From Sphingobium sp. SCG-1 (GTDB lineage: Bacteria; Pseudomonadota; Alphaproteobacteria; Sphingomonadales; Sphingomonadaceae), in the NCBI RefSeq assembly GCF_002953135.1, contig NZ_CP026372.1, forward strand, positions 3,707,501-3,771,500: DNA of 64,000 bases. The letters are read 5' to 3'. A model generated the notes under the pieces. It ran no database searches. It saw only the letters and a list, made by a program, of their open reading frames with translations, and had not been told where the DNA came from. The position numbers and the translations under genes were made by a program. Shown here piece by piece: positions 52,206 through 61,660 of this stretch. Within the stretch, counting starts at the first letter, position 1. Each line of letters begins with the position of its first letter.

Positions 52206-53621
52206 TCAGCGCCGTTTTGCAGCCGCTCGCTGAGCGGTAAACAGGTCAGCTTCCGTCACGACGTCAATGCGGTCGCGATTGGCATCGAGCCAGTCGAGCA
52301 ACATCGGCAAGTTATCCAGTGCATTGTGAAACGTGTAGATCGCCACACCGCGATTGGCGATGGCTTGCTCGGCATGTTGCGTCAGCAGGCCAAAGCTTTC
52401 TGACGGCACGTCAGCCGCCAATGACTTCACCAAGTAAGGATCTACGAACGGATAATTCTCGCCATACAGGATCGGGAAATCGGGCGGACTGACGGCACGC
52501 GGTGTGAAATATGCTCGGGTCGACCGCTGATTGCGTGCGAACATGCCATAAAGCCCGACCTGCGTCTGCCCTACCTGGCTGAAGTAAGAACCAAAGCCGG
52601 GATCACCCAATCGATTCTCTCTCGCGAAATCAATCTGCTTGCGCATCTCCGCATCGCGGTCGGTTTCGGACATGGCGAGGATCGGCGCCAGCTCTTCGGT
52701 CGAATAGGCCTGCTGCATCCACTGCCATCCGGCATCGCGCAGCACATGCACTTGCGCTTTGGTCAGATGACCCGGCGCATCCAGCGTCTGCTGCATGGCC
52801 CCCAAATTGTACATGCCGCGAAAGCCCTTCGCCTTGAACAGCGGCAAGGCGGTGTTCACCACGCTGGCATAGCCGTCGTCGAACGTGATTATCGCCTTAG
52901 CTTTATTCAGCGCCGAGCGCTGAAAATAGGGGCTGCCCAATTCGATAACCATCGGCGACGCTCCGCCGCGGACGATAAGCCGGACGAACTTAATTGCTTC
53001 GAGATTGGCACCGGTGCCCACAGCATGCAGATTATTGGTATGCACGCCGAAATACTCCCACCGCCCCTCTCCGGTACTATCCTTTTGGGAGGTCAACACC
53101 GAACGCAGCGCGCTTGGTCCGTCTCTGACCGCGTCCATTTCATGATAGTTGCCGGTAGGCGCGCCGGGAGACCCTTCGGAATGGAACTCCAGCGACCATC
53201 GCAGTGCCTTTTCGCAGTTGCTGATGGGTTTGAACGGAAGGATTGTATAGCCATTCCGCACATCCACAGGCGTAGCAAGCGCGGCGGACGGCGCGATGGT
53301 ATAGACGGTCGAACCCTGTGTCGTGAGACGCAAAGCCGTCGATGCGCCTTCTGTATTTTCAGCCGCCGGCACCTCTGCCAGCGCGAGTTCGGGAGCTTGT
53401 AAGGCCGCACGCGAGGAGAAGTCCGCCAGCGGGACAGGGGCGGGAACATCGAACGGCTTAAGGTGCGAGATGCCGTGCCCAGGCGTATATTCCCGCTGAT
53501 CCGCGCCACCATGAGGCATCAAACCCGACAACATGGTCGACGTCTGCGGCGCGCCGGCGAGCAGTGCAGTGAATGCGGCGCACACGACGATGCCGGTTAG
53601 AACAAGCTTTCGCATCATCAT
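52206..53621 (-). CDS. Exported polysaccharide deacetylase-family protein
   Basis: A 471-residue protein with an N-terminal signal/anchor (LVLTGIVVCAAFTALLAG), a beta-rich region of about 200 residues, and then a NodB-like domain starting KAIITFDDGYASVVNTALPL. The TFDDGY motif holds the catalytic Asp and first metal Asp. It would remove acetyl groups from a polysaccharide at the cell surface or in the periplasm. It is near the polymerase and flippase genes, but on its own strand. The start is one of three consecutive Met codons. Confidence 0.82.
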   Translation of the reverse strand: MMMRKLVLTGIVVCAAFTALLAGAPQTSTMLSGLMPHGGADQREYTPGHGISHLKPFDVPAPVPLADFSSRAALQAPELALAEVPAAENTEGASTALRLTTQGSTVYTIAPSAALATPVDVRNGYTILPFKPISNCEKALRWSLEFHSEGSPGAPTGNYHEMDAVRDGPSALRSVLTSQKDSTGEGRWEYFGVHTNNLHAVGTGANLEAIKFVRLIVRGGASPMVIELGSPYFQRSALNKAKAIITFDDGYASVVNTALPLFKAKGFRGMYNLGAMQQTLDAPGHLTKAQVHVLRDAGWQWMQQAYSTEELAPILAMSETDRDAEMRKQIDFARENRLGDPGFGSYFSQVGQTQVGLYGMFARNQRSTRAYFTPRAVSPPDFPILYGENYPFVDPYLVKSLAADVPSESFGLLTQHAEQAIANRGVAIYTFHNALDNLPMLLDWLDANRDRIDVVTEADLFTAQRAAAKRR

Positions 53622-54074
53622 ATGCAACGCATCAACAGGGGCATAGGAGCGGACAAATCACCGCACCTTATCAGTAACGGTTCTGCTACGGCCACATACT
53701 GCCCTTCGATTGCGCATGCCGGGTCGAGCGGCTTCCTTCGACTAGTCAGCTATGCCGCAGGCGTCAACTTTATCGCAGCAGTAGCACATGTGATCCTGTT
53801 GCTTATGAAATTACTGGCTTGATCTTCAGCTAACCTCTTAGGTGGCTCCATGATTGGGGGTATCGCTGTTTTTCCGAGACTTAAGGCTGCGCGGAAATTT
53901 TTCGGTGCAGCAACTACAACATTGTGTATGGCGGTATATCCTTGGCTCGACTGGACACGCGGGTTAGCAGACGGCGTCGCAATTTGATGGATAGGCAGAA
54001 CATGCCGAGTGACAGCGACGGCATCGGACCTAACGTCCGCCGAATGTTGGCCGCGCCTTTGCAGGTGCAACCGG
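53622..54074. other. Intergenic region without a convincing gene
   Basis: About 450 bp between divergent genes. A 66-codon open frame at 53622-53822 exists, but it has no ribosome site or recognisable family. No hairpin, repeat or operator stood out. It presumably holds promoters for the deacetylase and the polymerase/ligase gene. Confidence 0.4.
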
Positions 54075-55463
54075 ATGTCTAGCACCAAGATCAGTCCGAG
54101 ACGCCCGTCGCCCCTGGACCATTTTCTGATTACCGCGCTATTGGTAGCGATAGTCGTTCATGCCGCCGTGATCGTCGACCTGCTGTGGCCTGCCGCAACC
54201 TATGCGTCGTATTTCGTCCAGATATCAGTGTTCCTTTTTTATCTGTTCTTCCCGCTGACGCGTATCAGGTTGGCCATACAGATTCCTGCAATTGCGATAT
54301 TTCTGTTCCTCATTCTGGAACACGTCTGGTTCTGCCATCTGGCGCAGCAGCCCTATAACTTCAATTCGGTTCTCACCTACATCGAACTGCTCAGCTTTCT
54401 GCCCTTCTATAGAAGTGGCGTAGCCATATCCCGCATCCTGAAGATATTGTTCATCGTAACCACACTTTACCTCATCTTTTACGTTGTTGGGCATAACAGC
54501 ATTCTCAGTGGTTCGCTGGGAGACAATCGCGCCATCCATAGCGGGGACACAGCGCGCGGTTCGCGCCTCTACCTCGCCGCCGCGTTCGCTTCCTTTGTCG
54601 CTTATTACGCGATGACGAACAGGAAGCTGGGATTTTTCCTTCGATCGGGCATCTTTCTCCTGGCGGTCTATGCCTTGTGGCTGAGCGGATTTAGAACCTT
54701 CGGCCTGATCTTTGTGACGGTGATGCTTTTGTCGTCGGTCAGGCTCCTTGGCGTAGCCACGCGATTGGCACTATTTGGACTGTTCTGCGTCATTTCAGGT
54801 ATATTGCTGCTCGGATTCTTGATCCCTCACTGGAACCCGTTCAACTATATGTCTTGGGACGGATCGGCCTTCGCCCGCTCGCTGGAATATCGGGTCGCGA
54901 TCCGAGTCATCCAGCAGCATTGGATGTGGGGCGTAGGCATCGCCAATACGTTCGACGCGCAGCAGATCTTCTTCCGAACTCGTGAATATGAGCCGCTGTA
55001 CCCAAGCGATCTTGGGATTTTGGGGCCTCTCATATTGTTCGGCATTCCTGGAGTAGTTGCGTTCATCGCCGCCACCTATTTCTGCATCGCCTCTCCTCTG
55101 AGGCGAGATGGCGGCTCCGGCATTCGCGGGCTGCAACTTAACTGCATCGCCTGCGGTATGTACGGGGTAATCAGCCCTTCGCTGATTATCGAGCAGAATG
55201 CCGTTTTCCTGTCCCTCCTGTTCGTGGCGCAACTGCGGGCAGGGCAGCTATTCTGGTGGATGCGGTTCGAAAAGCTGTGGTTTGAGGCAGTGCCGCTAAA
55301 CTACCGTCCGGCGCTGCATAGCTTTCGAGCATTCCTCGGCAACAAGAGCCGCGACAATGCTATGTCCAGTCATTACTCGCCTCCGACCGACGGGGAGACA
55401 GCCTTAAACGAGAGCGGTGATCCAGCGGTGGATGCCGAAACTTCACGCCGAAAGCGGTTTTGA
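54075..55463 (+). CDS. O-antigen ligase/polymerase-like membrane protein
   Basis: A 462-residue integral membrane protein with about 11 hydrophobic helices and a large periplasmic loop after the middle helices (SWDGSAFARSLEYRVAIRVIQQHWMWGVGI). This layout fits Wzy/WaaL-type O-antigen polymerases or ligases, including the R-x-x-x-W-x-G pattern near the loop. It would link or polymerise repeat units in the periplasm. The last 21 bases overlap the convergent flippase gene, which adds a polar tail. Confidence 0.75.
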   Translation: MSSTKISPRRPSPLDHFLITALLVAIVVHAAVIVDLLWPAATYASYFVQISVFLFYLFFPLTRIRLAIQIPAIAIFLFLILEHVWFCHLAQQPYNFNSVLTYIELLSFLPFYRSGVAISRILKILFIVTTLYLIFYVVGHNSILSGSLGDNRAIHSGDTARGSRLYLAAAFASFVAYYAMTNRKLGFFLRSGIFLLAVYALWLSGFRTFGLIFVTVMLLSSVRLLGVATRLALFGLFCVISGILLLGFLIPHWNPFNYMSWDGSAFARSLEYRVAIRVIQQHWMWGVGIANTFDAQQIFFRTREYEPLYPSDLGILGPLILFGIPGVVAFIAATYFCIASPLRRDGGSGIRGLQLNCIACGMYGVISPSLIIEQNAVFLSLLFVAQLRAGQLFWWMRFEKLWFEAVPLNYRPALHSFRAFLGNKSRDNAMSSHYSPPTDGETALNESGDPAVDAETSRRKRF

Positions 55464-56876
55464 TCTCTTCCGAATTTCGGCGACGAGCGGGTGGCGAAGG
55501 ACGAAGAGTCCCCCTACCCAAAGGACGATGCCAATCGCTATCGCCGCTATCAGCAGAACCACCGGAATTTGGGCGGAGAAGCCCATCGCGATGGTCAGCA
55601 ATCCGGCAGGCCCGCACGCCAGCAACGTCAATAAGGCGCTCCTGCCATAGATGCTCCAGAAGTCGCGGATCGTTGTCTCAGTCATGCGATCGAGGTGCGG
55701 ACGGTACAGCATAAGCGCGAAAAGCGCGTCGATCACACGCGCCGCGGCGGCCGCCTCTAGGCTAATCAGGCAACCGCCCACGAAGGCCGCCAGCGCCACA
55801 CCGCTGCGAATGAACTCGATCCGTGTCTGCACGCGCAACTGGCCGGTTGCGGCAAACAACTCCCATGTCATAGTTATCGCCACCTGAATAGCTGATGCCA
55901 GCATAATGAGCGCCAATGGAACGGCTGCCGGTATCCAGCGCTCGCCATAGACGATCAGGATGAACGGCTTGGCGATGACGGCAAAGCCAATGAACATGGG
56001 CCAAAGGAGCGCCGTCACAATTTCCACGGTGCGCAGATAGCGCTCGCGCAGCGAGCCGCCGCTGCGATAGAGCGCGGCATAATCGACCAGCATGACGCGC
56101 CCGATGAGCAGGTGGACGTTGGTCCAGATCATCCCGTTTAACCCGCTTGCGCGATTGTATACGCCCAACGCCGACAGGCCGAGAAACCGCGCCAAGACGA
56201 TGTCGGACAGCCGCGTCGAGAGCGAATTGATGCCCGATACCGCCAGCATCTGAAGCCCGAAATCACCGACTCGCCGCCAGGCGTGGAAACCGATCCGAAA
56301 GCTCACATGATGCGATCCTACGATCGACATGAGAACGGCGGTCACGGCCCCGTTGACGAGCTGCGCATAGGGCACGCTCATGTAGCTGAAACCACCGAGC
56401 ACAAGGATGATCGTCGCGATCGCACCGCAGACTGCGCCCGCCGTGTTGACTAGCGCGATCTGCTTGAACTGCCCTTCCCGCTCAAGCGTAGCGGCGGGCA
56501 GGAACACGAAAATCTGAAAGAGCGGCGAAATTGCGAGGACACCTAATGCGCGCTGCACGCCGGGATCGCCAAGCAAGCGGCCCCCGGCGAGGCTGGTCGC
56601 CATGATGACACCGCTAAGAGCAATCGAAATCAGCGCGTTGACCGTGAAGGCGGTAGTCGAGATTTCGCGGGTCAGCACTTCCTCACGCACGATAAGCGCC
56701 TGTAGCCCCAGATGCTGCACCAGCGCGAGAACTGCGACCAGAGACAACGCCACGGCGTAGATACCCGCCTCATGCAGCGTGAGATAGCGCGCCAATACGA
56801 TGGTCGATGCGAATTGCAGGATAAGGGCAACGATCTGCGCGCCGCCCATCCATGCTAGGGACTTCTTAATCGACAT
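55443..56876 (-). CDS. Polysaccharide flippase (Wzx/MOP family)
   Basis: A 477-residue membrane protein with 12-14 helices of the lipopolysaccharide/polysaccharide exporter type (MOP superfamily). Typical parts are the N-terminal SLAWMGGAQIVALILQFASTI, split over helix 1, FLGLSALGVYNRASGL in the middle and the repeated gene-duplicated helices. It flips lipid-linked repeat units across the inner membrane. It precedes the GT2 gene on the same strand in transcription order GT2 then flippase, with a 56-bp gap. Confidence 0.87.
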   Translation of the reverse strand: MSIKKSLAWMGGAQIVALILQFASTIVLARYLTLHEAGIYAVALSLVAVLALVQHLGLQALIVREEVLTREISTTAFTVNALISIALSGVIMATSLAGGRLLGDPGVQRALGVLAISPLFQIFVFLPAATLEREGQFKQIALVNTAGAVCGAIATIILVLGGFSYMSVPYAQLVNGAVTAVLMSIVGSHHVSFRIGFHAWRRVGDFGLQMLAVSGINSLSTRLSDIVLARFLGLSALGVYNRASGLNGMIWTNVHLLIGRVMLVDYAALYRSGGSLRERYLRTVEIVTALLWPMFIGFAVIAKPFILIVYGERWIPAAVPLALIMLASAIQVAITMTWELFAATGQLRVQTRIEFIRSGVALAAFVGGCLISLEAAAAARVIDALFALMLYRPHLDRMTETTIRDFWSIYGRSALLTLLACGPAGLLTIAMGFSAQIPVVLLIAAIAIGIVLWVGGLFVLRHPLVAEIRKRSKPLSA

Positions 56877-56932
56877 AGCGGCCTGGAACCATCAACCTTT
56901 GAGTTTGCCCGCAAGCGAGCATTTGGCTCCGG

Positions 56933-57997
56933 TCAAAATTTCACCGGCAGACTGAAGGCGCCGCGTATCATCATTTGCGCGCGTGTCCAGCGCTGCGCCA
57001 ATCCTTCGCGGATGACGGCCTTCAGCAACAAAGGGAAAGCTATGGCCAACAGCCATGGACGATGCAGCCGCAGATAGCGGAACTTACTCCGCGTCATCCA
57101 GTAGGTGGAGCTAAGCGAAGGGATGCCATGATCGCTCGTCCCGGACGACGCGCCCACTTGATGATAGACGAGCGCGTCGGGGCAATAGCCAAGCCGGAAC
57201 TTGCCCGATGCCAGTGCGCGCGTTGCCCAATCCAGTTCTTCCCAATACAGGAAATACCCTTCGTCCATGTACCCGATCTGCTCGACCAACTCGCGGCGGA
57301 CCAAAGCCGCTGCGCCATTGACGTAGCTCAGAACTGCTTCGACGTTCTCCGGAGCGGAAGCTTCTGTGGCCGGAAGGCCCTCGCCGATCTGTTCGCACCG
57401 GGCGCGAAAAGGCAGAAAACGGCCTCCGCCCAAAGTTTGAACCTTCATATCCCTGCCGGAGTACAGCACTTTTGCGCCGCAGATGCCGATTGCCGGATCG
57501 CTCGCCATTTGCGCTACAAGGAATTTTAGAGACGTCTCATCTACGATCGTATCGTTGTTGAGAATCCAGATATATTCAATGTCCTTTGACAGCATCGCCA
57601 GACGGATGCCGACATTATTCCCGAACGCGTAACCTCCGTTCCGGCCCGTCTGGGTCAGCCAAAGCCTTCGGGTGCCTGCTTCATTCTCTACATTCCGGAT
57701 ATCGGGCGCAACTTCGCGATATTCAAAGCCCAGAAAGCCTTTCGAGCGCCGCATTTCGATTACTTCGGGCAGGAAAGCGGCCAAGCCGGACGATATCGTA
57801 TCGATCGACCCATCGCCTGAATCATTATCGCAGATGACGATGTCGAGATTACTGTAGTCGAGCTTCATAACGCTCGTGACGCACAAGATGGTATCCTGTG
57901 GCCTACGCCAGTTCAGCACGACGACGGCAACACGCGGTTGGGCCTTGAATTTCGGCACAGCTTCAGTGGGAGTCTTCATAGACGTGGAGTTTTGCAT
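56933..57997 (-). CDS. Family 2 glycosyltransferase
   Basis: A 354-residue GT-A fold glycosyltransferase. The N-terminal VAVVVLNWRRPQDT and DIVICDNDSGDGS bind the nucleotide sugar, WILNNDTIV holds the DxD-type metal motif, and LYWEELDWATRA is the acceptor/catalytic ED-like region typical of rhamnosyl/GT2 enzymes. It is cytoplasmic and would add a sugar to the lipid-linked repeat unit. It probably forms a unit with the flippase. Confidence 0.88.
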   Translation of the reverse strand: MQNSTSMKTPTEAVPKFKAQPRVAVVVLNWRRPQDTILCVTSVMKLDYSNLDIVICDNDSGDGSIDTISSGLAAFLPEVIEMRRSKGFLGFEYREVAPDIRNVENEAGTRRLWLTQTGRNGGYAFGNNVGIRLAMLSKDIEYIWILNNDTIVDETSLKFLVAQMASDPAIGICGAKVLYSGRDMKVQTLGGGRFLPFRARCEQIGEGLPATEASAPENVEAVLSYVNGAAALVRRELVEQIGYMDEGYFLYWEELDWATRALASGKFRLGYCPDALVYHQVGASSGTSDHGIPSLSSTYWMTRSKFRYLRLHRPWLLAIAFPLLLKAVIREGLAQRWTRAQMMIRGAFSLPVKF

Positions 57998-58096
57998 GGT
58001 CCCGAAAATAGCTCGTCCCTGTAGGCAGAATCGTCAGTAGCATATATTGCGGTCCTTAGAAGTTTGGATTTTTCGTAACTGGCGAAAGGCCGATGA

Positions 58097-58876
58097 ATGC
58101 TGTCAGAAACGGCAAGATGCTGCGCCGTGATATGGGCTTCCATTCGCTTCCTTCTATGCAAATGTGCACACGCCGGTCGGCTAATCGTCCTCCTACCGCT
58201 CACCGTGATGAGTGTAGCGGCGAACTCGCCTCCCAAAGAATGCATCACGGCAGCCAATCTTCGCCATCAAAATACGGCGCGGCCGTGGAGCTTCACACAG
58301 AGAAAAAACGTTAGCCGCTTCGAAGTCCGCTCAGGCGATCATATCGCCGGTGACGGTGCGGAGAAGGAACGGTCAGAAGCATTCGACACTCAAAAATTCG
58401 CAGCGGGGCAAAGCCATCGGATATCCTTCGAGATGCTGGTGGAATCCGGTCGCCCCAACAGCGCGGCTTGGCTGACATTGGTTCAACTGCAATCGACTTT
58501 TGATAGGGGCGAAAACGGCCATAGTGCACCCGTGGCGGTGGAAATGCTCGGCGAGCATATGCGGATCGTATCGCGTGCGGACCAGCGTCGAGTGTCGGTT
58601 CCGAATGGCTTTAGCTTTACCGAACAGTATCGGGATACCGGTACGATTAGACGCAACAGATGGTACAAGATCGGGATGCGCTTCAAATTCGATCCGTTCA
58701 ACAAAGGATATTTGGGCGTGTGGCGCGATGGGAAACCGCTTGTAGAATATCACGGCCCGCTTGGCTTCAACGACGCCGAGGGTGCTTATTTCAAGCAAGG
58801 CGTGTACCGCGCCTCCGCGCCGGAAGCTTTCGCAGCGCAATTCCGGCGGCTAAGCATATGTACGGTCGAGCAATGA
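58097..58876 (+). CDS. Exported polysaccharide lyase-like protein
   Basis: A 259-residue protein with a hydrophobic N-terminal segment ending LPLTVMSVAANS, consistent with export. The rest is a beta-jelly-roll type sequence (FEVRSGDHIAGDG, HRISFEMLVESG, WYKIGMRFKFDPFNKGYLGVWRDGK, KQGVYRAS) resembling the heparin-lyase-like family. It would degrade or trim the exopolysaccharide. The exact start is uncertain; the ATG at 58097 has a weak AAAGG. It is upstream of the acyltransferase by 10 bp. Confidence 0.68.
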   Translation: MLSETARCCAVIWASIRFLLCKCAHAGRLIVLLPLTVMSVAANSPPKECITAANLRHQNTARPWSFTQRKNVSRFEVRSGDHIAGDGAEKERSEAFDTQKFAAGQSHRISFEMLVESGRPNSAAWLTLVQLQSTFDRGENGHSAPVAVEMLGEHMRIVSRADQRRVSVPNGFSFTEQYRDTGTIRRNRWYKIGMRFKFDPFNKGYLGVWRDGKPLVEYHGPLGFNDAEGAYFKQGVYRASAPEAFAAQFRRLSICTVEQ

Positions 58877-58886
58877 GGAGTGAGGG

Positions 58887-59999
58887 GTGAACAGTACGTC
58901 CGGCGATAAACCCACAGTGAGTTCCTCGGGCGGGAAGCTGTTGACGCTTGAAGCAGGCCGATTTTTCGCGGCGGTTGCTGTTCTTCTCTACCATCTTACC
59001 ACGATCGTCGCCAACTTCCGCGGGGTCCTTGTTCTGGGGGATGTTTTCCGGCCGGGCCACGTCGGCGTCCCCTTTTTCTTCGTCCTCAGCGGCTTCATCA
59101 TCTTTCATGTGCATCGCCGCGATATCGGCCAACCTAGGACTTTGGGACGCTTCGCGTTCCGCCGCTTTGTCCGTATATATCCGATGTTCTGGCTAATTTC
59201 GCTGGCCATGCTGGGCGCGTTCCTGATAGTGCCCAGCTTTGCCGGTCAGAGATCGCTCGGCATTGGTGGTCTTCTCAGCGATTTCCTTCTGCTTCCTCAC
59301 GGAGACGCCATCCTCGCCATCTCCTGGACGCTTCGCCATGAAATCGTCTTCTACGGCTTGTTCTCGCTCGCGATCTGCTTCGGTCCCCGCGCCTTTTGGG
59401 CACTTGCATTATGGATCGCAGTGAGTTTCTGGCTGAGCTTGCTATTTCCGGCGGGCGAACAGGACTTGGGCGGATGGTCAGTGATGGCGGCGTCGCTCAA
59501 TCTCGGCTTTGCCTTCGGCATGATCGCCGCCGCACTGCTTCAGCGTCCGTCGATTGCGCCAGCATGGCTATGGGTTGCGCTCGGGGGCGGATCGTTAGCC
59601 CTACTTTGCGTGCTGGAGTGGTCCCTTGGCCATCATGTGGATCATTCGGTTCAGGTTCTGGGGCCGCTAGGCGACATAGGCTATCTCCTTGCCTCGGCAA
59701 TCCTGATCTACGGCCTTGCAAAGGGCGAAGAAAATTGGCGGCTGCCCTATCCCAAGCTGTGGAAGATATTGGGGGGGTCATCCTATCTTATCTACCTGAT
59801 CCATCAGCCTGTCGCGTCGGTGGCGATGCGATTGCTGCGGCGCTTCGACGCACTCCCGCCCGAAGGCGCGTTTGCGATCTGCGCTGCGCTGGCGATTGGA
59901 GTAGCGGTTTTGCTGCATCTGACAGTGGAGCGGTGGCTTCTGAGGAAGCTGAATTCTGCCGCTGTTCCTACTGCCAAAACGTTCCCCGCAGCAATTTGA
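58887..59999 (+). CDS. Acyltransferase family 3 membrane protein
   Basis: A 370-residue multi-pass acyltransferase (OafA/ExoZ type). The first helix holds FFAAVAVLLYHL with the conserved His, followed by RPGHVGVPFFFVLSGFIIFHV and the FRRFVRIYPMFWLIS segment. About ten helices are visible. It would add acetyl or similar groups to the exopolysaccharide. A GTG start follows GAGGAGTGAGGG. It is probably co-transcribed with the lyase-like gene. Confidence 0.88.
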   Translation: MNSTSGDKPTVSSSGGKLLTLEAGRFFAAVAVLLYHLTTIVANFRGVLVLGDVFRPGHVGVPFFFVLSGFIIFHVHRRDIGQPRTLGRFAFRRFVRIYPMFWLISLAMLGAFLIVPSFAGQRSLGIGGLLSDFLLLPHGDAILAISWTLRHEIVFYGLFSLAICFGPRAFWALALWIAVSFWLSLLFPAGEQDLGGWSVMAASLNLGFAFGMIAAALLQRPSIAPAWLWVALGGGSLALLCVLEWSLGHHVDHSVQVLGPLGDIGYLLASAILIYGLAKGEENWRLPYPKLWKILGGSSYLIYLIHQPVASVAMRLLRRFDALPPEGAFAICAALAIGVAVLLHLTVERWLLRKLNSAAVPTAKTFPAAI

Positions 60000-60133
60000 C
60001 AGCCTAGGTTAGTGTTACCGTCGTGGCACGGACCCGTAGGGGAACGTGGCTTCCGGACGGAAGTTTCTCTCAGAACGTGCTGCCGTTCCCTACAATATGG
60101 CGAACTCGCGGCGCTCTGAGCGAGGAGAGGCTG

Positions 60134-60340
60134 ATGGTTGAAGACGAGGCGCTTACAGATGGCGACATCGCGACGGCGGGCGTTCAGTGGATGGCCGCAC
60201 TCGTTGCTCGCCTGGTGGAGAAAGGCGTCTTGACCGGTGAGGACGCGACGAACATCGCGGCAGAGGCCCAGGAACAATGCAGAGCAGAGGGCGTGACGAA
60301 GGCGGCCAGAGTTATAGCTGGCCTCTCGCCCGCAAAATAG
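60134..60340 (+). CDS. Hypothetical small protein
   Basis: A 68-residue acidic, helical protein (MVEDEALTDGDI then VQWMAALVARLVEKGVLTGEDATNIAAEA). The ATG at 60134 follows GAGGAGAGG; a longer frame to 60023 is possible. It resembles small helical proteins of unknown function, but I cannot assign a family. It follows the acyltransferase by about 130 bp. Confidence 0.5.
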   Translation: MVEDEALTDGDIATAGVQWMAALVARLVEKGVLTGEDATNIAAEAQEQCRAEGVTKAARVIAGLSPAK

Positions 60341-60368
60341 AAGTCGCAGGCTCCCGCGGTTCCTTTTA

Positions 60369-61613
60369 TTATTTGAACAACTCAAGAGATATCGCGTCGG
60401 ACATCGCGCGATATCCAGCAGGTGAAGGATGCAGTCCATCGCCTGAATCGTAGGCAGCATGCATCCGGTCCGGACGCGCTGGATCGCGTATCACCCGGTC
60501 GAAATCTACAACTCCATCGAAATTACCCGGCTGACGTATCCAGCGATTGACCGCCTGGCGGTCAGCCTCGTTTCGCGCGTCCGGATGATAATATTCGTTG
60601 CCGACGAACGGCAATATCGTCGCGCCGATCACCTTGATTCCCCGTGCACGGGCGCGAAGAACGATCTGACGGTATGCGCCGATCATCCGCGACACCAATT
60701 GCTCATGCGCTGCGTCGCTCACCGGCGCTTCCCTGGTGAGCGTCCCGATATCGTTGATGCCTTCGAGCACGATAAGGTAGCGCACCCCCGGTTGTGCCAT
60801 CACGTCACGATCCAGCCGCGCCAGCGCATTGGGTCCAAGACCGTCGTTCAGCAGCCTATTGCCACCTATCCCCTGATTGAGCACCGCGAGATGGCGCAGC
60901 TTGGGACTGGCCTGAAGCCGTGATGCGAGGCCGTCGGTCCAGCGGTCGTTTCCATCGGTGGTCGCTCCCCGACCATCGGTGATCGAATCTCCCAGCGCGA
61001 CGACCGTTGCCGCCGGAGCACAGGTCTCCGCCTCGAGCGAAGCGAGCGAAAACCAGTGCGCGAAAGTCTTTGCGCCGGGCATGGCGGGATCGGCCAGATG
61101 GTCGCCCGGCAGAACATAGGAGGTCGCACGAGAGCCGGGATGCGAGGTCGGCGCAGACGGCTCCTCGGCATAGTGGATGCTCACCGTCAGGCTTTGAAGC
61201 GCCGATGGCGCCAACGGCACGGGGTCCGAGAGATATTCGGCGCCCGCCGGTATAATGACGTCGCGCCGCCCGTCGAACAACACTGGCTTCAGGGATTGCG
61301 GCTTTATCGCGGAGGAAGTGGGACTCTCGGCTTCCGCCACCGTGACGCCGCTGATCCGTAGCGGATCGGAACTCGCGACATTGGACAGCCGGATGCGCAG
61401 GCGTTGGCCTGCCGACGAGGTACGGACGATCTGCCGCAGGGTTGCGCCGCCCAATGTGCCCTTGGGCAGCACATTTTCTCCAGTGGGCAGCATCTGTGAC
61501 GATGCCCATGTCGGCACCCATATAGGGGAGCAGCTCTTGGCCATGGCCGTAACCGGCACGCCAAATGCCACAGACAAGGAAGCGATAACCACCGTAAAAC
61601 GCTGCATCCTCAT
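60369..61613 (-). CDS. Exported SGNH/GDSL-type esterase
   Basis: A 414-residue protein with a signal peptide (TVVIASLSVAFGVPVTAMA). Residues about 30-190 are a beta-sandwich, and the hydrolase domain starts VALGDSITDGRG with Ser210. It also has the block III LEGINDIG and the C-terminal DGLHPSPAGY with the catalytic Asp-x2-His. It probably de-esterifies (for example deacetylates) polysaccharide. It follows the beta-galactosidase gene at 47 bp spacing. The start at 61613 follows AGAAGAGG. Confidence 0.88.
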   Translation of the reverse strand: MRMQRFTVVIASLSVAFGVPVTAMAKSCSPIWVPTWASSQMLPTGENVLPKGTLGGATLRQIVRTSSAGQRLRIRLSNVASSDPLRISGVTVAEAESPTSSAIKPQSLKPVLFDGRRDVIIPAGAEYLSDPVPLAPSALQSLTVSIHYAEEPSAPTSHPGSRATSYVLPGDHLADPAMPGAKTFAHWFSLASLEAETCAPAATVVALGDSITDGRGATTDGNDRWTDGLASRLQASPKLRHLAVLNQGIGGNRLLNDGLGPNALARLDRDVMAQPGVRYLIVLEGINDIGTLTREAPVSDAAHEQLVSRMIGAYRQIVLRARARGIKVIGATILPFVGNEYYHPDARNEADRQAVNRWIRQPGNFDGVVDFDRVIRDPARPDRMHAAYDSGDGLHPSPAGYRAMSDAISLELFK

Positions 61614-61660
61614 ATAGCGACAAGCCTCTTCTAAAACGCTGCGTCGGAAGCTTCGCACCG

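Noticed and set aside
53622..53822. Possible 66-residue gene in the intergenic region
   Set aside because: No ribosome site, no family, and it overlaps the promoter side of the deacetylase gene.
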